DNA of 14,376 bases from an uncultured bacterium (lineage in GTDB: Bacteria > Desulfobacterota > Desulfobulbia > Desulfobulbales > Desulfobulbaceae). The first letter of the stretch is position 1, and every line of letters begins with the position of its first letter. A program made the position numbers and the translations under genes. The stretch lies in contig CAIMMA010000084.1 of the NCBI GenBank assembly GCA_903842475.1, positions 1 through 14,376 of the forward strand, given 5' to 3'. This document shows, in pieces, positions 7,440-14,376 of the stretch. Below the pieces are notes generated by a model. It had not been told where the DNA came from. It made no database searches and saw only the letters and a program-made list of their open reading frames with translations.

Positions 7440-8861
7440 TTGGTCAAGCGCTTCATGATCGCCCCGCCGCAGGGTCAGGGGCCCGTTCGGGCAGCCGTGC
7501 CGACGGTGACTGCCACGATCATTCCTGAATCCGGCCACCCCATACGCGAGCAGCAGCTTGACCGCGAAGCGCTCAAAGTGCTTTACCGTCTGCGCGATGC
7601 CGGATTTAAGGGCTATCTGGTTGGGGGCGGAGTTCGCGACCTTTATCTTGGCCGGACCCCCAAGGATTTCGACATTTCCACCGATGCCCGACCTGGCCAG
7701 CTGCGGCAGCTGTTCCGCAACAGTCGTACCATTGGCCGTCGGTTTCGTCTGGTCCAGGTTTTTTTCCGGGGGAACAAGATCATTGAGGTATCGACCCTGC
7801 GTTCGCGCAGTGAATACGAGATCGATGGCGACGAGCAGGTGCTGCCGTCGAACAATACCTTCGGCACCCTGGAAGAAGATGCCTTCCGGCGCGATCTGAC
7901 CATTAACGCTCTTTTTTACGAAATCGAAAGTCACACCATCATCGACTACATCGAAGGCGTCCAGGATCTTGACCGGGGCATCATCCGGGTGGTTGGCGAT
8001 CCAGACCGGCGTTTTGTCAGGGATCCGGTGCGGATCATGCGGGTCATCCGTCATGCCGCCCGAACCGGATTTACCATCGAGGCGGAAACCTACGCCGCCC
8101 TCCAACGGCATCGGGATAAACTGCAGCTCTGCCCGCCTTCCCGGATCCGGGATGAAATCCTCAAAGATCTGCAATCCGGGGCCAGTCGGCCCTGGGCGGA
8201 ACTCTGCATACAGTCCTCGCTCTGGACAGCACTTTTTCCGTTCTATGAAGCCTGTTTGCAGGGCGAGCAGGGCGATACCATCCGGCAGGAACTCCTCCTG
8301 ATGTTGGCGGCCATGGACCGGCTCCACGTTCGCACCGAGGACGCCGAACCGGTGAAGATTCCGGAGTCGGTTCTCTTGGGCGCGCTTCTGTTGCCCTGGG
8401 CCTGTCATCGTTTCAATCTGCCGGAGATCAATGTCCGTGGACAAAAAATGCACGGATTGTCGCGTCAAATCAGAGATGATGTCGACCTCTACTTCGGCGC
8501 GCCGTTTAATGTGCAGCGGATGGCGAAAGAATCCATGACCACCCTGCTGATCAATCTTTCGACCTTCCATCATGTGCGCGCCCAGGGCGATGATCCTGTG
8601 TGGCTGAAGAAAAAAAGTTATTACAAGGATTGCTCGCGTTTTTACGACCTCTATCTCGAATCGCAAGGAGTGGCGGCCGTCAAGCCGGAACACTTTGTGA
8701 TCGATCGAAAGGAAACCGAAGAGGTTGTCGAAGTGGTTGAAACCGTTCGGACGGTTGGCGAGAACGGCGGTGAATCGAGGCCCCGCGGCCGGGGTGGCGT
8801 GAATCCGGCGTTCAGCAGTGCGCAGCATGGGGTGTTCGGCCTGCGACGGTCCCGTGGTTAG
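7440..8861 (+). CDS. pcnB: Poly(A) polymerase PcnB
   Basis: PcnB adds poly(A) tails to RNA 3' ends and so promotes decay; it is a class II nucleotidyltransferase of the cytoplasm. The 473-residue product has YLVGGGVRDL (59-68), the metal-binding DFD (76-78), the third carboxylate E116 in IIEVS, and RRDLTINALFYE (150-161). It also has the RNA-binding region GDPDRRFVRDPVRIMRVIRH (186-205). The stretch TIGRRFRLVQVFF (97-109) resembles the signature separating poly(A) polymerases from CCA-adding enzymes. The C-terminus is basic (RPRGRGG), as expected for RNA contact. The start is uncertain. The TTG at 7440 and the ATG at 7455 both lack a ribosome site, while GAGG (7410-7413) stands 9 bases before GTG 7423, whose frame would join pcnB only if the T run at 7434-7441 had one more T. 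The gap from the preceding gene is 36 bases. Confidence 0.92.
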   Translation: MVKRFMIAPPQGQGPVRAAVPTVTATIIPESGHPIREQQLDREALKVLYRLRDAGFKGYLVGGGVRDLYLGRTPKDFDISTDARPGQLRQLFRNSRTIGRRFRLVQVFFRGNKIIEVSTLRSRSEYEIDGDEQVLPSNNTFGTLEEDAFRRDLTINALFYEIESHTIIDYIEGVQDLDRGIIRVVGDPDRRFVRDPVRIMRVIRHAARTGFTIEAETYAALQRHRDKLQLCPPSRIRDEILKDLQSGASRPWAELCIQSSLWTALFPFYEACLQGEQGDTIRQELLLMLAAMDRLHVRTEDAEPVKIPESVLLGALLLPWACHRFNLPEINVRGQKMHGLSRQIRDDVDLYFGAPFNVQRMAKESMTTLLINLSTFHHVRAQGDDPVWLKKKSYYKDCSRFYDLYLESQGVAAVKPEHFVIDRKETEEVVEVVETVRTVGENGGESRPRGRGGVNPAFSSAQHGVFGLRRSRG

Positions 8862-8880
8862 CCGGCCGGGAGGGTGATGG

Positions 8881-9612
8881 TTGCGGTTTTTACTCTACAA
8901 CATCCGATATGCCGCCGGGGTTGGCGGTCGTTTTCATTTCCCTTTCCCCTATGCCGGTTATCTGCGGCGCTCTCACCTTAATTTCGATAAAATTCTTGAG
9001 TTTATCAGGTCGGTTAACCCCGATATCATGGGCCTGGTGGAGGTGGACGGCGGTTCTTTTCGGACCGCCCAACTGTGCCAGGCGGAAATGATCGCCGAAC
9101 AACTCGGTTATCACCATGTGATTGAGACCAAATACGGTTCCGCCTCAATGGCGCATAAAATCCCTTTGTTGCGGACCCAGGGCAATGCCGTGCTTACCAG
9201 AATGCCGATTATCAGCCATCGGTTTCATTATTTCGACGAAGGCGTGAAGCGGCTGGTGATTCAGGTGTGCACGGAACGGCTGACCATCTTCCTGGTGCAT
9301 CTTTCTCTGACCTACCGCAAACGGCAGTATCAGCTCGAGCGGTTGTACAAGCTGATCCGCGGGGTCGATCGGCCGCTGATCCTCGCCGGGGACTTCAATG
9401 TGCTGTGGGGCATGCGGGAACTCGAACTCTTCCTCGGCGCCACTGGTCTGGTCAGCGCCAATCCCGAGAAAAAACCATCCCATCCCAGCCGGGCGCCGAA
9501 ACGGGAGCTTGATTTCATTCTCCATAGCCCGGAGCTGAAGGTCGTCCATTTTCAAATCCCCCAGGTCACTTTTTCGGATCATGCCCCGTTGGTGTGTGAT
9601 TTTGAATTTTAA
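8881..9612 (+). CDS. Endonuclease/exonuclease/phosphatase-fold metal-dependent hydrolase
   Basis: This 243-residue protein has the full active-site set of the EEP superfamily (DNase I, exonuclease III, inositol phosphatases): N7 in LLYNIRY, E54 in GLVEVDGG, H140 in FLVHLSL, D171/N173 in LAGDFNVL, D211 in ELDFIL and the terminal SDHAP (232-236). It would hydrolyse a phosphodiester or phosphomonoester with Mg2+, but substrate and role cannot be read from the sequence. No signal peptide or membrane segment is seen, so it is probably cytoplasmic. The start is a TTG at 8881, supported by GGAGG at 8869-8873, seven bases upstream; the nearby ATG at 8877 is in the wrong frame. The gene begins 19 bases after pcnB, so the two are probably co-transcribed, and a hairpin-T7 terminator follows directly. 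Confidence 0.85.
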   Translation: MRFLLYNIRYAAGVGGRFHFPFPYAGYLRRSHLNFDKILEFIRSVNPDIMGLVEVDGGSFRTAQLCQAEMIAEQLGYHHVIETKYGSASMAHKIPLLRTQGNAVLTRMPIISHRFHYFDEGVKRLVIQVCTERLTIFLVHLSLTYRKRQYQLERLYKLIRGVDRPLILAGDFNVLWGMRELELFLGATGLVSANPEKKPSHPSRAPKRELDFILHSPELKVVHFQIPQVTFSDHAPLVCDFEF

Positions 9613-9637
9613 CTTGCGTCTGTTCGCGGGTTTTTTT
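9613..9637 (+). terminator. Intrinsic terminator after the EEP-fold gene
   Basis: CTTGCG (9613-9618) and CGCGGG (9625-9630) form a six-pair stem with two G-U pairs around a TCTGTT loop, followed by seven T (9631-9637). It begins one base after the stop codon and lies just before the convergent end of pgeF (9642). It probably ends the flavoprotein-pcnB-EEP transcript. The stem is short, so efficiency is uncertain. Confidence 0.5.
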
Positions 9638-9641
9638 CGCT

Positions 9642-10415
9642 TCAGCGCCGAAGCCCTGCCAGCGGCGGCAGACCGATGATCGAGCCGTTGCGGCCGGTGA
9701 TCCCGTCGGCTGTCCGGGTCGCCCTCCGGTAGGAAAAAAACTGCTGGTTGCAGCGGGTGCAGAGAGCGGCCACATCGATGCGTTCCGGCCGTACGCCTGC
9801 CTTGGCCAACTGGTGGCGGCTGATGGCCCAGAAATCAAAGAATAGGGGCTTGACCTGAAACGCGTGCATCCACAATGGCAGTTCCTGGCGGTAGTGGGTG
9901 AATTCGGCGCAGCATGGGCCCAGCGACGGGCTGATAACCGCCGCCAGGTTCTCGGGGGCGACCCCTAAGTCTGTTTGCATGCATCGAATTGTTTTGCCGA
10001 TAATGTCGAGTACGCTGCCCCGCCAACCGCTGTGGATGGCGGCAATGACCCCCTGTTGCGGTGCAGCGAGCAGAATAGCCTGGCAATCGGCCTGCTGGAT
10101 CAACAGGCCGGTTCCGGGCAGATTGGAAATCATGGCGTCATAGCCCGTCATTTCGGCGGCCAGATGGGCTGGCTTGACCACCAGCACCCGATCGGCATGG
10201 ACCTGCTTGACCGAAACTAGGTGGGGCAGATGCAGGGCTTCGGCAGCACGGGTTCGGTTCACTTGCACCCGATCCGCCAGGTCGCCGACCGAGCTGCTGA
10301 AATTAAGGGAGGCAAAGGGCCCGGTGCTAACGCCGCCCGCACAGCTGAACATGCCATGGGGAACGGGCAGAAACGGACTGGTGTAATAGGGCAGCGGGTT
10401 TTCTCGGAATTGCAT
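9642..10415 (-). CDS. pgeF: Peptidoglycan editing factor PgeF / YfiH laccase-domain protein
   Basis: A DUF152/YfiH family protein of 257 residues, the usual length. Older annotation calls it a polyphenol oxidase. E. coli YfiH is reported to correct peptidoglycan precursors carrying L-Ser instead of L-Ala, and relatives show purine nucleoside cleavage. The zinc-site residues are present: H73 in SVKQVHADRV, C111 in QQADCQAILL and H128 in IHSGWRGSVLD. SLGPCCAEF (164-172), a CTRCNQQFFSYRR stretch (219-231) and the TGRNGSIIGL ending (240-249) are also typical. The ATG at 10415 has no Shine-Dalgarno sequence, and a strong hairpin with T7 ends only 15 bases upstream of it. Expression may therefore depend on readthrough, or on a very short leader downstream of a TATAAA element at about 10468-10473. 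The gene ends 29 bases from the convergent EEP-fold gene. Confidence 0.88.
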   Translation of the reverse strand: MQFRENPLPYYTSPFLPVPHGMFSCAGGVSTGPFASLNFSSSVGDLADRVQVNRTRAAEALHLPHLVSVKQVHADRVLVVKPAHLAAEMTGYDAMISNLPGTGLLIQQADCQAILLAAPQQGVIAAIHSGWRGSVLDIIGKTIRCMQTDLGVAPENLAAVISPSLGPCCAEFTHYRQELPLWMHAFQVKPLFFDFWAISRHQLAKAGVRPERIDVAALCTRCNQQFFSYRRATRTADGITGRNGSIIGLPPLAGLRR

Positions 10416-10430
10416 CGGCGTGGGAGTAAT

Positions 10431-10465
10431 AAAAAAAGGAAAGCCTCGAAGGCTTTCCTTTTTTT
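10431..10465 (-). terminator. Perfect 16-pair hairpin with T7 before pgeF
   Basis: Positions 10431-10446 and 10450-10465 are exact reverse complements around the loop CGA. The arms consist of an A7/T7 outer part and GGAAAGCCT/AGGCTTTCC. Because of the A and T tracts the element can terminate on both strands. Leftward transcription from clpA is the only known traffic entering it. It ends 15 bases before the pgeF ATG, so it could be either the final clpA terminator or a leader attenuator for pgeF. The structure itself is certain; its role is inferred. Confidence 0.8.
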
Positions 10466-10510
10466 ATTTATAGAGGTTGAAGAGAGCTGATGATAATTAA
10501 GCCTCAAAGG

Positions 10511-10540
10511 AAAAAACCGCCTGTTGGCGCTTGCAGCCGG
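10511..10540 (-). terminator. Possible leftward intrinsic terminator after clpA
   Basis: On the minus strand CCGGCTG (10534-10540) pairs with CAGGCGG (10517-10523) with one G-G mismatch around a 10-base loop, followed directly by six T (10511-10516). An alternative inner stem CGCC/GGCG competes with it. It would end clpA transcripts about 250 bases after the stop codon. The mismatch makes it weaker than the hairpin at 10431-10465. Confidence 0.45.
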
Positions 10541-10771
10541 ATTTAGGCCAAGTATCTGAAGTTGAGACTTTTCGATACCAAAGGCCTGGATGTTGAGCAG
10601 ATGGTTCCTTTTGGGCCGGCATTTCGTTTGGAACCCACGCAATCGGGATCGTCCGGATTGGAGGGGGATTGTTTTTCTCCGGCAGCCCGTTTTCAAAACC
10701 TCGACCGTCGCAAACGATTTGGCAAGAAATCGCCCGGGCGGCGGAGGTGCGGTCCGGGCGCTAAGGTATGC

Positions 10772-13042
10772 TTACAGGTAAGTAAAGATCGTCTTGTTAT
10801 TTTTTCGGCCAATCTTAACCTTGCCGCCCTTGGTCAGAGAACCGAAGAGAATTTCTTCGGTGAGGACATCGCCGATTTCTTTCATGATCAGACGCCGTAG
10901 CGGCCTGGCGCCAAAGGCCGGCTGATACCCTTCCTGGGCGAGCCAGGCTCGGGCTGCCGGGGTCAAGGTGATCTGCACCTTTTTGTCGGTGAGCTGCTGC
11001 TGCAGTTCCTGCACCATCTTGTCGACCACTTTTTCTACGGTGGGAATCTCCAGAGGCGCGAAGCTGATGGTTGCGTCAAGGCGGTTGCGAAATTCCGGAG
11101 AAAAGAGGTTTTTTATCGCCTTTTGCTCTTTCCCTTTGGAGTCGCCGAGGAACCCAATGGCGCGCTCGCTCATTTCCCGGGCACCGGCGTTGGTGGTCAT
11201 GATCAGAATGACATTGCGAAAATCGGCGCGGCGGCCGGCATTGTCGGTCAGGGTGGAGTGATCCATAACCTGGAGAAGGATGGAAAAAACGTCGGGATGA
11301 GCCTTTTCGATCTCGTCCAGCAGCAGCACGGTGTACGGGTGCTTGCGGATGGCGTCGGTCAGCAGGCCGCCCTGGTCAAAGCCGATATACCCGGGAGGGG
11401 CGCCGATCAACCGGGCGACCGCATGTTTCTCCATATATTCGCTCATGTCGAAACGTTCGAAATGGACGGCTAGGGTAGCGGCCAACTGCCTCGCCACCTC
11501 GGTTTTGCCGACCCCGGTCGGACCGGCGAAGAGGAAGGAACCGGTGGGCGACTGCGGATTGCCCAGCCCTGCCCTGGAACGTTTGACGGCCTTGACCAGG
11601 GCATCAAGCGCCTCATCCTGACCGAAGATCACCGCTTTGAGTTTATCCCCCAGGTGGAGCAGCTCCTTAGTGTCGCTCCCGACTTTGCTGTTCACCGGAA
11701 CCCGGGCGATTTTGGTGACGATCTGTTCCACATCCCGAACCCCGATGGTGCGGCCGGTCTTTCCGGTAAGCCGGAAGTAGGCGCCGACTTCATCCATGAC
11801 GTCGATCGCCTTGTCCGGGAGAAAACGGTCGTTGATATAGCGGTGGGCCAGTTCGGCCATGGCCTCGATCGCCGATTTGGCATAATGGATATGATGATGC
11901 TCCTCATACCGGTCCTGGAGGCCGCGGAGGATTCGGCAGGTGTCGGCCACCGAAGGCTCCTCGATGTCGATTTTCTGGAAACGGCGGGATAGTGCCCGGT
12001 CCTTTTCGATCTGGTTTTTGTATTCCTCGTAGGTGGTCGAGCCTATGCAGCGGATGGTCCCGGCCTGCAGCGCGGGTTTGAGCAGGTTGGAGGCATCCAT
12101 CGAGCCGCCGCTGGTGGCGCCGGCGCCGATGATGGTGTGCATTTCGTCGATGAACAGGATGGCTTTCTCTTTCTTCTCGATGGCTGCCACCACCTCTTTC
12201 AACCGTTTCTCGAAATCACCCCGGTATTTGGTCCCGGCCACCAGGGTGCCGAGATCAAGCATGTAGATTTCCGCATCCTGCAGCAGGTCGGGAATCAATT
12301 TTTTAGGATCCGGATGCTCCGCCTGGCGGGCCACGCTGTCTTCATGGATGCGCAGGGCCAGTCCCTCGGCCATGGCGGTTTTGCCGACTCCGGGTTCACC
12401 CACCAGGAGCGGATTGTTTTTTTTCCGTCGGCAAAGCACCTGCATCATCCGATAGACTTCCTTGTCCCTGCCGATCAGCGGATCGATATGGCCATCTGCG
12501 GCACGTTTGGCGAAATTAACGGTGAATTCGTCCAGGGCATCGGTCGGTTTTTCCTGTTTCTTTTTCTGCTGTTGCTGATCCGGCGGCACCTGGCGGAGGG
12601 GTTCGCGCTGCAGGTATTCTGGCAGGTTGTGGGAAATGTACTCGACCACCTCAAGGCGTCCGACTCCTTCGCTGCCAAGAAAATAGACGGCATGGGAGTC
12701 CGGTTCGGTGAAAATGGAAACTAGAACGTCACCGGTGTCCACCTGTTTTTTGCCGCAGCTTTGCACGTGGCTCACCGCTCGCTGCAAGACCCGGTTAAAG
12801 GCAACGGTCTGGGCCGGCTCGCTGTCGGTGTCCTTCATGACCGGCATGCCGGTTTCAAAGAACCGTTCCAGGCGATCCTTAAGATTTTGATTGTTGCCGC
12901 CGCACTTATCGATAATGTGGCGGGCGAGATCATCATGCAGCAAACCGTAGAGCATATGCTCGACGGTGACGTACTCATGCCGGTGCATTTTTGCTTCTTT
13001 TATTGCCTTGATCAGGGCCAGTTCCAATTCTTTACTCAACAT
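10772..13042 (-). CDS. clpA: ATP-dependent Clp protease ATP-binding subunit ClpA
   Basis: ClpA is the AAA+ unfoldase that threads substrates into ClpP, including N-degron proteins delivered by ClpS. The 756-residue protein is full length. It has the Clp N-domain (about 1-145), a Gln/Lys-rich linker (155-167), D1 with Walker A GEPGVGKT (215-222) and Walker B ILFIDE (295-300), and D2 with Walker A GPTGVGKT (507-514) and Walker B LLLDE (573-577). The ClpP-docking tripeptide is IGF (629-631), followed by the C-terminal small domain around ARPLRRL. Compared with E. coli ClpA as I recall it, D1 carries about 13 extra residues after RIHEDS (about 235-250). The ATG at 13042 has GAGG nine bases upstream. 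clpS lies 76 bases upstream on the same strand, the usual clpS-clpA pairing. No clpP is in this window. Confidence 0.97.
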   Translation of the reverse strand: MLSKELELALIKAIKEAKMHRHEYVTVEHMLYGLLHDDLARHIIDKCGGNNQNLKDRLERFFETGMPVMKDTDSEPAQTVAFNRVLQRAVSHVQSCGKKQVDTGDVLVSIFTEPDSHAVYFLGSEGVGRLEVVEYISHNLPEYLQREPLRQVPPDQQQQKKKQEKPTDALDEFTVNFAKRAADGHIDPLIGRDKEVYRMMQVLCRRKKNNPLLVGEPGVGKTAMAEGLALRIHEDSVARQAEHPDPKKLIPDLLQDAEIYMLDLGTLVAGTKYRGDFEKRLKEVVAAIEKKEKAILFIDEMHTIIGAGATSGGSMDASNLLKPALQAGTIRCIGSTTYEEYKNQIEKDRALSRRFQKIDIEEPSVADTCRILRGLQDRYEEHHHIHYAKSAIEAMAELAHRYINDRFLPDKAIDVMDEVGAYFRLTGKTGRTIGVRDVEQIVTKIARVPVNSKVGSDTKELLHLGDKLKAVIFGQDEALDALVKAVKRSRAGLGNPQSPTGSFLFAGPTGVGKTEVARQLAATLAVHFERFDMSEYMEKHAVARLIGAPPGYIGFDQGGLLTDAIRKHPYTVLLLDEIEKAHPDVFSILLQVMDHSTLTDNAGRRADFRNVILIMTTNAGAREMSERAIGFLGDSKGKEQKAIKNLFSPEFRNRLDATISFAPLEIPTVEKVVDKMVQELQQQLTDKKVQITLTPAARAWLAQEGYQPAFGARPLRRLIMKEIGDVLTEEILFGSLTKGGKVKIGRKNNKTIFTYL

Positions 13043-13118
13043 AATTCATTACCTCTATGGGAATCGAACACTCCCTTCTTCTCCGGAACACCAAGCTTTC
13101 GAAATAAATTCCGATAAT

Positions 13119-13436
13119 TCAGCAGTCTTTTTCTAGCGAACATTTCAATGGAAATTGATATTTTTTTGCCATCCGGTGGACGATCGCGATCTTGGTTTCA
13201 CCGACTTCTCTGGTGAAAATACCGGCAATTCCGACTCCTTGATGGTGGATGTTGAGCATGATTCTGGTGGCTTCATCGGTGTTTTTCTGGAAAATAGTCT
13301 GCAGGATCATGACGACAAAGTCCATGGTGGTATAGTCGTCGTTGTGGAGCAGCACTTTGTAGAGCGGCGGTTCCTGCAAGGACTCACGGATGGTTGTCTC
13401 GATTGTGTCCTGTACGATTGCATCTTCTTTTGCCAT
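13119..13436 (-). CDS. clpS: ClpA adaptor protein ClpS
   Basis: ClpS binds N-terminal Leu, Phe, Tyr or Trp of substrates and hands them to ClpAP. The 105-residue protein matches the family: a flexible N-terminal tail (1-22), LYKVLLHNDDYTTM (25-38) with the NDD motif that grips the alpha-amino group, the gatekeeper Met38, and RIMLNIHHQG (58-67) with the pocket residues Met60 and His64. GIFTREVGETK (72-82) and the PLKCSLEKDC ending (96-105) follow. Relative to E. coli the pocket Val is Ile63, a mild change. The ATG at 13436 has no clear Shine-Dalgarno sequence within 15 bases. clpA follows 76 bases downstream. The 199-base spacer upstream, to the end of holA, has no promoter I can call. Confidence 0.96.
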   Translation of the reverse strand: MAKEDAIVQDTIETTIRESLQEPPLYKVLLHNDDYTTMDFVVMILQTIFQKNTDEATRIMLNIHHQGVGIAGIFTREVGETKIAIVHRMAKKYQFPLKCSLEKDC

Positions 13437-13635
13437 AGGGGTAAACTCAACAGGTAAAAAAGACCAGTTGCTCGTCGCTACAATGCTTTTGGATCACCAG
13501 CTAACCGTCCCGATCAACATCCCAAATGGGCCACGCGGGAGGAACGGATCGTCGGTGCTGAAGGCGCTTTGGCGATGATGAGTACTGTTATTTTAATGCC
13601 CGCCGCTGATTTTGCAAGGTCGGGCGGTGCGCTCT

Positions 13636-14376
13636 TTAAATTTTTGCCGAGTCCATGGTGAGCATGGAGAGGAGCAGATGCTGCAAAACGGTGGTGGCGG
13701 CGATCGGTGATCCCTTGAGGCGGAACTCGGCGTCGAGCAGGAGTCGCATCCAGCCGGAAAGCACCGGCAGGGTGTGGTCGGCAGCTGATTTGAACTGCAT
13801 GAACAGGGCAAAGGGATGGCCGCTGAGTTCTTTTTTCCACAGTTCGCGCTCTTTGAGGCGCGGCAGGCAATGCTGCTGGAAACCGGCGGCCGACATCGAT
13901 GGTTGAAATTGCAGGCCTGGCTGCTCCTGCAGGGCGCGAAACAGGAGCAGGCCGCGAACAAAATTGCGCAGGGTCGCCACCACCGCCAAGGGATGGATGC
14001 CGTTTTCCTGGAGTCGGTCCCCGATGGCGAGGACCTGTTCGCGGTCACGCCGGGTGAGGGCGCCGGTCAGCTCAAACAGCGCTTCCTGGCGGGTACGCCC
14101 GACCAGAAGATCGAGATCGTCACGGGTGATCTGACGCCGGTCGCCGAGAAAGAGCATCAGTTTGCGGAGTTCCATGACCACGGCCACGGGATGAAAGCCC
14201 ACCCGTTCAAACAGGAGATCGGCCAGGCCCGGGGCCATGGTTTTGTGCTGTTCCTTGAGGGTTTGCTGGAGCAGTTCCTGCAGGACGGCCTTCTGTTCCT
14301 TCTGGGCCTTTGCCCCGGCCCCGCTTTCCACGGTCAGGTCGATGACGGTTTGTTCGTCTTTGAACAGTTTGAATAA
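13636..14376 (-). CDS. holA: DNA polymerase III delta subunit HolA, C-terminal part (cut by window edge)
   Basis: HolA opens the beta sliding clamp as part of the clamp-loader complex. The frame is open to the right edge (reading LFKLFKDEQTVIDLT...), so the N-terminal part of the gene lies outside the window; the GTG at 14329-14331 is not a real start. About 246 residues are visible. They include the lid and collar regions with FHPVAVVMELRKLMLFLGDR, the typical ITRDDLDLLVG stretch that follows, ALFELTGAL, and GIHPLAVVATLRNFVRGLLLF. The end, LQHLLLSMLTMDSAKI, is the helical collar. The P-loop-like AAA+ core expected upstream is not in view. A 199-base gap separates its stop from clpS on the same strand, with a weak GCCCG/CGGGC inverted repeat just after the stop. 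Confidence 0.85.
   Translation of the reverse strand, partial: LFKLFKDEQTVIDLTVESGAGAKAQKEQKAVLQELLQQTLKEQHKTMAPGLADLLFERVGFHPVAVVMELRKLMLFLGDRRQITRDDLDLLVGRTRQEALFELTGALTRRDREQVLAIGDRLQENGIHPLAVVATLRNFVRGLLLFRALQEQPGLQFQPSMSAAGFQQHCLPRLKERELWKKELSGHPFALFMQFKSAADHTLPVLSGWMRLLLDAEFRLKGSPIAATTVLQHLLLSMLTMDSAKI

Larger units (their letters stand above)
10416..10771. other. Gene-free structured spacer between clpA and pgeF
   Basis: This 356-base stretch has no frame with recognisable protein features. It contains an inverted repeat CGCCCGG/CCGGGCG (10731-10737, 10754-10760) just downstream of clpA and AATCGGGA/TCCGGATT with one mismatch (10641-10659). Further on is a compound hairpin at 10545-10587 (AGGCC, GTATC and GAAGT pairing with ACTT(TT)C, GATAC and GGCCT). 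Two leftward terminator-like structures (10511-10540 and 10431-10465) complete it. It could be a long clpA 3' untranslated region or encode a small RNA on the minus strand. It does not look like 6S RNA, tmRNA, RNase P RNA or SRP RNA by the motifs I can check. Confidence 0.5.

Noticed and set aside
7110..8828. A 572-codon open frame on the minus strand
   Set aside because: It lies antisense to the flavoprotein gene and pcnB, both with clear family motifs. The frame is open because of GC-rich codon bias; its translation shows no domain or sensible composition.
10259..10696. Possible minus-strand small gene across the clpA-pgeF spacer
   Set aside because: It reads straight through the perfect terminator hairpin and into pgeF in another frame, with no ribosome site or domain.
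10466..10771. 6S RNA, tmRNA, RNase P RNA or SRP RNA in the spacer after clpA
   Set aside because: No tRNA-like T-arm sequence, no RNase P conserved core and no SRP Alu or domain IV motif could be found by eye; only unassigned hairpins remain.
1..14376. Mobile element, CRISPR, toxin-antitoxin or defence system
   Set aside because: No transposase, integrase, direct-repeat array or toxin-like gene is seen; every sizeable gene is recognisable as a housekeeping or metabolic family.

Overview
This window is an ordinary housekeeping stretch of a GC-rich bacterial chromosome, about 12 densely packed genes. The gene content (Bpt-type N-end rule transferase, PcnB with a Desulfobacterota/deltaproteobacterial style N-terminal half, a HisS with four cysteine pairs, a non-discriminating style AspS, a molybdopterin guanylyltransferase) suggests an anaerobic Gram-negative bacterium. 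Desulfobacterota, perhaps near the Desulfobulbales, is my tentative guess from protein style and not a proven assignment. I see no tRNA, rRNA, CRISPR array, insertion sequence, phage gene or defence system, and no convincing previously undescribed multi-gene system.

Layout. Positions 1-2800 (+): the tail of an unidentified gene overlapping mobA by ATGA, then mobA, gdhA and bpt with gaps of 20-24 bases, probably one transcription unit. Positions 2801-2945: a convergent spacer with three GC-rich hairpins. Positions 2946-6128 (-): hisS followed by aspS, transcribed leftward, with a good sigma70-like promoter in the 296-base divergent spacer (6129-6424). Positions 6425-9612 (+): a nitronate monooxygenase/FabK-like flavoprotein gene broken by one extra G in an eight-G run, then pcnB and an endonuclease/exonuclease/phosphatase-fold protein, ending in an intrinsic terminator. 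Positions 9642-14376 (-), read leftward from the right edge: the 3' part of holA, clpS, clpA, a 356-base gene-free spacer holding several hairpins and two terminator-like structures, and pgeF.

How the genes relate. Bpt, ClpS and ClpA make up three steps of the bacterial N-degron pathway: leucylation of acidic N-termini, recognition of the N-degron, and unfolding into ClpP. All three lie in this window, although bpt is about 8 kb from clpSA and on the opposite strand. HisS and AspS charge tRNAs; AspS carries the histidine typical of enzymes that also make Asp-tRNA(Asn). MobA finishes the guanylated molybdenum cofactor used by formate dehydrogenase/nitrate reductase type enzymes. GdhA assimilates ammonium. 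PcnB polyadenylates RNA, and HolA belongs to the clamp loader.

Best leads: the G-run frameshift that removes the first beta strand of the flavoprotein (sequencing error, mutation, slippage or phase switching); a second homopolymer (eight T) beside an awkward pcnB start, which makes a sequencing cause more likely; and the structured clpA-pgeF spacer, where a perfect terminator hairpin ends only 15 bases before the pgeF start codon, like an attenuator.
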